From assembly GCA_026770585.1 (NCBI GenBank), contig MU646389.1:708945-735016 (forward strand): a stretch of 26,072 nt of DNA, in the 5' to 3' direction. Positions 23,111 through 26,072 of the stretch are shown in pieces (the stretch's first letter is position 1; every line of letters begins with the position of its first letter). The notes under the pieces were generated by a model. It made no database searches. It saw nothing but the letters and a program-made list of their open reading frames with translations, and was not told the origin of the DNA. The position numbers were made by a program, and so were the translations under genes. The DNA comes from Baffinella frigidus (Eukaryota > Cryptophyceae > Cryptomonadales > Baffinellaceae).

Positions 23111-23260
23111 CCACCAACCCTCATAACTCGGGAATATCGACGATTTTTGATTTCCCGATTTCAAGGGGAATTGGAGCCGTTGAAGTCGGATTCCGACTTC
23201 AACCCCCTTGAAATCCCAAATCGAAAATCGTCGATTTGCCCAAGCCGTGAGGGTTGGTGG
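23111..23260. mobile_element. MITE-like hairpin, family 1 copy c (diverged)
   Basis: CCACCAACCCTCATAACTCG and its right-hand partner, with a strong inner inverted repeat around GAAGTCGGATTCCGACTTC. Confidence 0.75.
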
Positions 23261-23390
23261 GCAGTCTCGAGCAGTTTTGTGCCCTGCATAAAAGACCTTG
23301 AACCTCCAGGCGTGAGCTGCTTCCCCCCCCCCCTTGGGCCCCAAGAGCTTACGCCTACTGTTTTGCCTTGCAAGAAAGTTCACTCGCGTG

Positions 23391-23498
23391 GTTATCCCTT
23401 AAGTGGCCAGTAGGCGCATACGCCCTATCGTAGGGCCCTAGGACCTGCCTAGGACCTCAGCCCCCCAAATTTGGAGGCCTGGTCACTTGAGGGATAAC
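23391..23498. mobile_element. hairpin with GTTATCCC ends
   Basis: GTTATCCCTTAAGTGGCCAG pairs with CTGGTCACTTGAGGGATAAC. The interior (GTAGGGCCCTAGGACCTGCC) recurs at 25489-25540 in a truncated copy. Confidence 0.75.
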
Positions 23499-23520
23499 GT
23501 CGGTTTCCTCGTTTCTGCAG

Positions 23521-23603
23521 GACGGGGCGGATTGCTGAGGCGGGCCCTCTCATCCTTCAGCAAGCGGCCGACCAACGCCCGGACGTTGGCTCTGGCTCTG
23601 GAC
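23521..23603 (+). CDS. exon-like segment, unassigned
   Basis: CGTTTCTGCAG acceptor, TGRIAEAGPLILQQAADQRP, then DVGSGSG and consensus donor C|GTGAGA. It may be a further tail exon of the main gene or part of another gene; incoming phase 2 has no confirmed partner. The frame stays open to 23776. Confidence 0.4.
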
Positions 23604-23758
23604 GTGAGACCCCGCCCACCGAGGCTCGTCACCTGTCCGACCGAGGCTCACAGGACGCGCGGAAGGGGGGGGGCATCTCTGTTGCACCTCCACCCCGTGT
23701 AATCGAGGCGCTCAACGTGGGAACCGCCGCCCCTACCGCCTACTTCACGACCCGCCTT

Positions 23759-25142
23759 ACAGGGGTACCTCGCTCATAAGAAACCGCCCCCCCCCCTAGG
23801 ACCACCATAGGTCCCTAGGCATGGTCCTACTGTACGGTCGTAGGGGGGGGCGGTTTCTTATGAGCGAGGTACCCCTGTACGCACACAGTTGACCTGGGGT
23901 CAAAGTATCACCCAGGGTACGCGCGACACCCCTGTCCCCATCGGTCCCCGCATCTCCTCACACCCCCGCGCAGAACTGCGAAGCCCAAACCAACCCCATC
24001 TGCACCCCCCTGGACACACTCCCTCGCCCCCCCCCTAGGACCCTACACGCGGACGACACCAACGGCCGTCTGGTAGTCCTGGGAGGGGGGGTCGTGTTGG
24101 AGTCGAGGCCCCTCTCTATCCGTCTTTTGCGCACGCCCGTTCGTGGGTTGGTTCCCTTACCGACAAATACAAACTTCTCTCCTCATCTCGAACTCTCCAG
24201 CCTGGGGAGTTCCCCGCACGATTCCACGCACACTCTCCCGCACGCTTCCCCCAGGCAAACCACCAGGGGACAGGGCTACCTCGCTCATAAGAAACCGACC
24301 CCCCCTAGGACCCTACAGTAGGTCCATGCCTATGGCCCTACGGTGGTCCTAGGGGGGGGGGCGGTTTCTTATGAGCGAGGTACCCCTGTAGCGCCAACCA
24401 CCCCGTTTCCGACAAAGGGCAGGGCGGAACCGCATGTAGTTGAGAACCCGTATTAGCGAATAGCATATGAAAAAACCCCGTACCGCCGCAATGCCCAGGG
24501 TACATGGGTACCTCGCTCATAAGAAACTGCCCCCCCCCCCTAGGACCACCGTAGGGCCCTAGGCATAGGCCTACATGCACTGTAGGGTCCTAGGGGGAAG
24601 CACATTGTTATGACCACGCGCGGCAACCCAGCTTGGATCACAGCTGCACTGTAGTGGCTGCCTAGTACTCTCATCTAGAAAGAAAACTGAATCAGTTCCC
24701 TAATAACCGTTTCCATTTAATTAGAAGGCCTAATTAAGTTTGCTATGCCCTAACTAATTTCTCCTATCCAACCTCCTATTGAAAAGGAACTGATTCAGTT
24801 ATCTTCCGAGATGAACTCGCAACGCCGCACACCACTCGTAGTATGGTCCTAGGCTCACAGGCAGACTGTACGCTCCAACAGGGGTACCTCGCACATAAGA
24901 AATCGCCACCCCCTAGGACCCTACAGTAGGCCTATGCCTAGGGCCCTATGCTGGTCTTAGGGGGTTTGTGCGGTTTATTTTGAGCGAGGTACCCCTGCAC
25001 CTCTCCGCAAGTGTCCAGCTGTACAGGGGTACCTCGCTCATAAGAAAACGCCCCCACCTAGGACCACCATAGGGCCATAGGCGTAGTCCTACTGTAGGGT
25101 CTTCTAGGGGGAAGCGCTTCCTTATGAGCGAGGTACCCCTGT
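23759..25142. mobile_element. cluster of five MITE-like elements, family 2
   Basis: Copies at 23759-23878, 24270-24389, 24502-24614, 24878-24998 and 25023-25142, each about 120 bp, with ends ACAGGGGTACCTCGCTCATA and complement and a palindromic CCCCTAGGACC..GGGCCCTAGG core. The third copy has a decayed right arm. Core fragments lie at 24027-24050 and 25193-25246. An exon-like segment (23974 onward, CCGCGCAG then Pro-rich) lies between copies one and two. Confidence 0.85.
24671..24814. mobile_element. AT-rich hairpin element
   Basis: AACTGAATCAGTTCC (24685 onward) pairs with GGAACTGATTCAGTT (24787 onward); the outer TCATCT and AGATGA ends also pair. Unrelated to the family 2 copies around it. 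Confidence 0.7.
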
Positions 25143-25229
25143 ACCTCCCCGCAGCCCGAACCGCACCCTTATCAAGTGTACAGCTGTAGGGCGCACCCCC
25201 CCCCCCTAGGACCACCATAGGGTCCTAGG

Positions 25230-25796
25230 TATAGGCCTACTGTACAGCTGTAGGGCTCACGGGAGCGGCGGGCCCAGCTGTAGGGCTTAAGTGTACAGGT
25301 GTAGGGCGTAAGTGTACAGCTGTAGGGCTCACGGGAGCGGCGGGAAACCTGGCGGCAGGGGTATTAAGTGTACAGCTGTAGGTCTCACGTACCCCCGTGT
25401 TCACAGCTGTAGGGCGTAAGTGAACAGATGTAGGGCTCACGCGAGCGGCGGGAACATGGCGGCAGGCCCGAGCGCCCTCCCCCCTAGGACCAGTAGGCTC
25501 ATACACCCTACCGTAGGGCCCTAGGACCTGCCTAGGACCTCTTTGGGGTCACATTTGACCCCATGGCTACTTGAGAGATACAGGTGTAGGGCTCAAGCGA
25601 GCGGGGGGAACATGGCGGCGGGCCCAGCTGTAGGGCTTAAGTATACAGATGTAGGGCTTAAGTATACAGGTGTAGGGCTCACGGGAGCAGCGGGAACATG
25701 GCGGCGGGCCCAGCTATAGGGCTTAAGTATACAGATGTAGGGCTTAAGTATACAGGTGTAGGGCTCACGGGAGCGGCGGGAACATGGCGGCGGGCC
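25230..25796 (+). repeat. tandem repeat, 84-bp units at the right end
   Basis: CAGCTGTAGGGCTTAAGTAT and GGGAGCGGCGGGAACATGGC blocks recur. Two nearly identical 84-86 bp units lie at 25628-25711 and 25712-25796, with shorter, diverged ones back to 25230. Every full unit contains AACATGGCGGCGGG. Confidence 0.8.
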
Positions 25797-25879
25797 CCAG
25801 CGCCTCGTCGCACAGCACGGCGAACCGCCCCGCCCGGACGCTCTCGAGGCTCGAGGCGAGCAGGGGCGCGCTCGCCAGG
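25784..25879 (+). CDS. possible first exon of a second gene
   Basis: ATG in GGAACATGGCGG context, then AAGPSASSHSTANRPARTLS and RLEASRGALAR, with a donor G|GTGTGC at 25880. It is rich in Ser, Ala and Arg with few acidic residues, as transit peptides often are. The start codon lies in the last unit of a tandem repeat. There is no downstream exon in the window to test it. Confidence 0.3.
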
Positions 25880-25918
25880 GGTGTGCTGCCGTGTCCGGGC
25901 GTGCGTGCGCCCTGGCGT

Positions 25919-26072
25919 AGGGGGTTTGGGTTTTGGGTTTTGGGGTGTGGGTTTTGGGATTTGGGGTTTGGGTTTTGGGTTTTGGGTTCTGGGTTTTGGG
26001 TTCAGGTTTTGAGTTTTGGGTTTTGGGGTTTAGTGTTTAGTGTTTAGTGTTTAGTGTTTAGGGTTTAGGGTT
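25919..26072 (-). repeat. telomere-like array at right edge, G-strand on plus
   Basis: GGGTTTT and TTTTGGG variants shading into TTTAGTG and TTTAGGG units at the very end. Confidence 0.85.

Noticed and set aside
24094-25218. Frames with repeated RGTSLIR- or SEVPLY-like segments
   Set aside because: Translations of the family 2 hairpin ends on either strand.
1-26072. True chromosome end, CRISPR array, rRNA or tRNA genes
   Set aside because: Telomeric arrays are internal, short and degenerate. Repeats lack regular unique spacers. No tRNA cloverleaf or rRNA core sequence was seen by eye.

Overview
The window looks like nuclear DNA of an alveolate alga, a dinoflagellate or a chromerid. The signs are interstitial (CCCTAAA)n-type telomeric repeats, very long (CT)n and (CTCTCTCG)n tracts, tiny GC3-rich exons in long repeat-filled introns, and apparent GC and GA splice donors beside GT. 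The organism call is an inference; no rRNA, tRNA or organelle gene is visible. No long open reading frame in the window is a gene. The long ones are translations of simple repeats, telomere-like repeats or transposon ends.

Reading for splice acceptors (pyrimidines then AG), donors and phase gives one plus-strand gene filling about 948-22839. I can place 37 exons of 28-182 nt. Nearly every neighbouring pair agrees in reading phase, giving about 900 residues with the N-terminus off the left edge. One link (5936 to 6833) is unresolved, and a 315-nt assembly gap (14124-14438) lies in one intron. I do not recognise the family. The visible layout is a long, probably extracellular region, then a transmembrane helix (exon 20846-20902), then a basic stop-transfer segment (exon 21198-21236), then a hydrophilic tail. 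A stretch near the start (exons 1213-1995) aligns without gaps to one near the end (exons 15724-16145), so the ectodomain probably carries a repeated module.

The introns hold several repeat classes: (1) family A, a 70-90 nt element with about 14 copies in both orientations, one of which (8055-8144) appears to be an entire GA-AG intron; (2) family B/C, a SINE-like element of about 325 bp ending in (GAA)n; (3) many hairpin elements of 100-220 bp with long terminal inverted repeats (MITE-like), including a five-copy cluster at 23759-25142; (4) degenerate telomeric arrays; (5) CT/GA tracts often abutting splice sites; (6) short local duplications of exon edges with their splice sites.

Downstream of 22840 there are weaker exon-like segments (23521-23603, 23974 onward), the hairpin cluster, an 84-bp tandem repeat, a possible first exon of another gene (25784 onward), and a final telomere-like tract.
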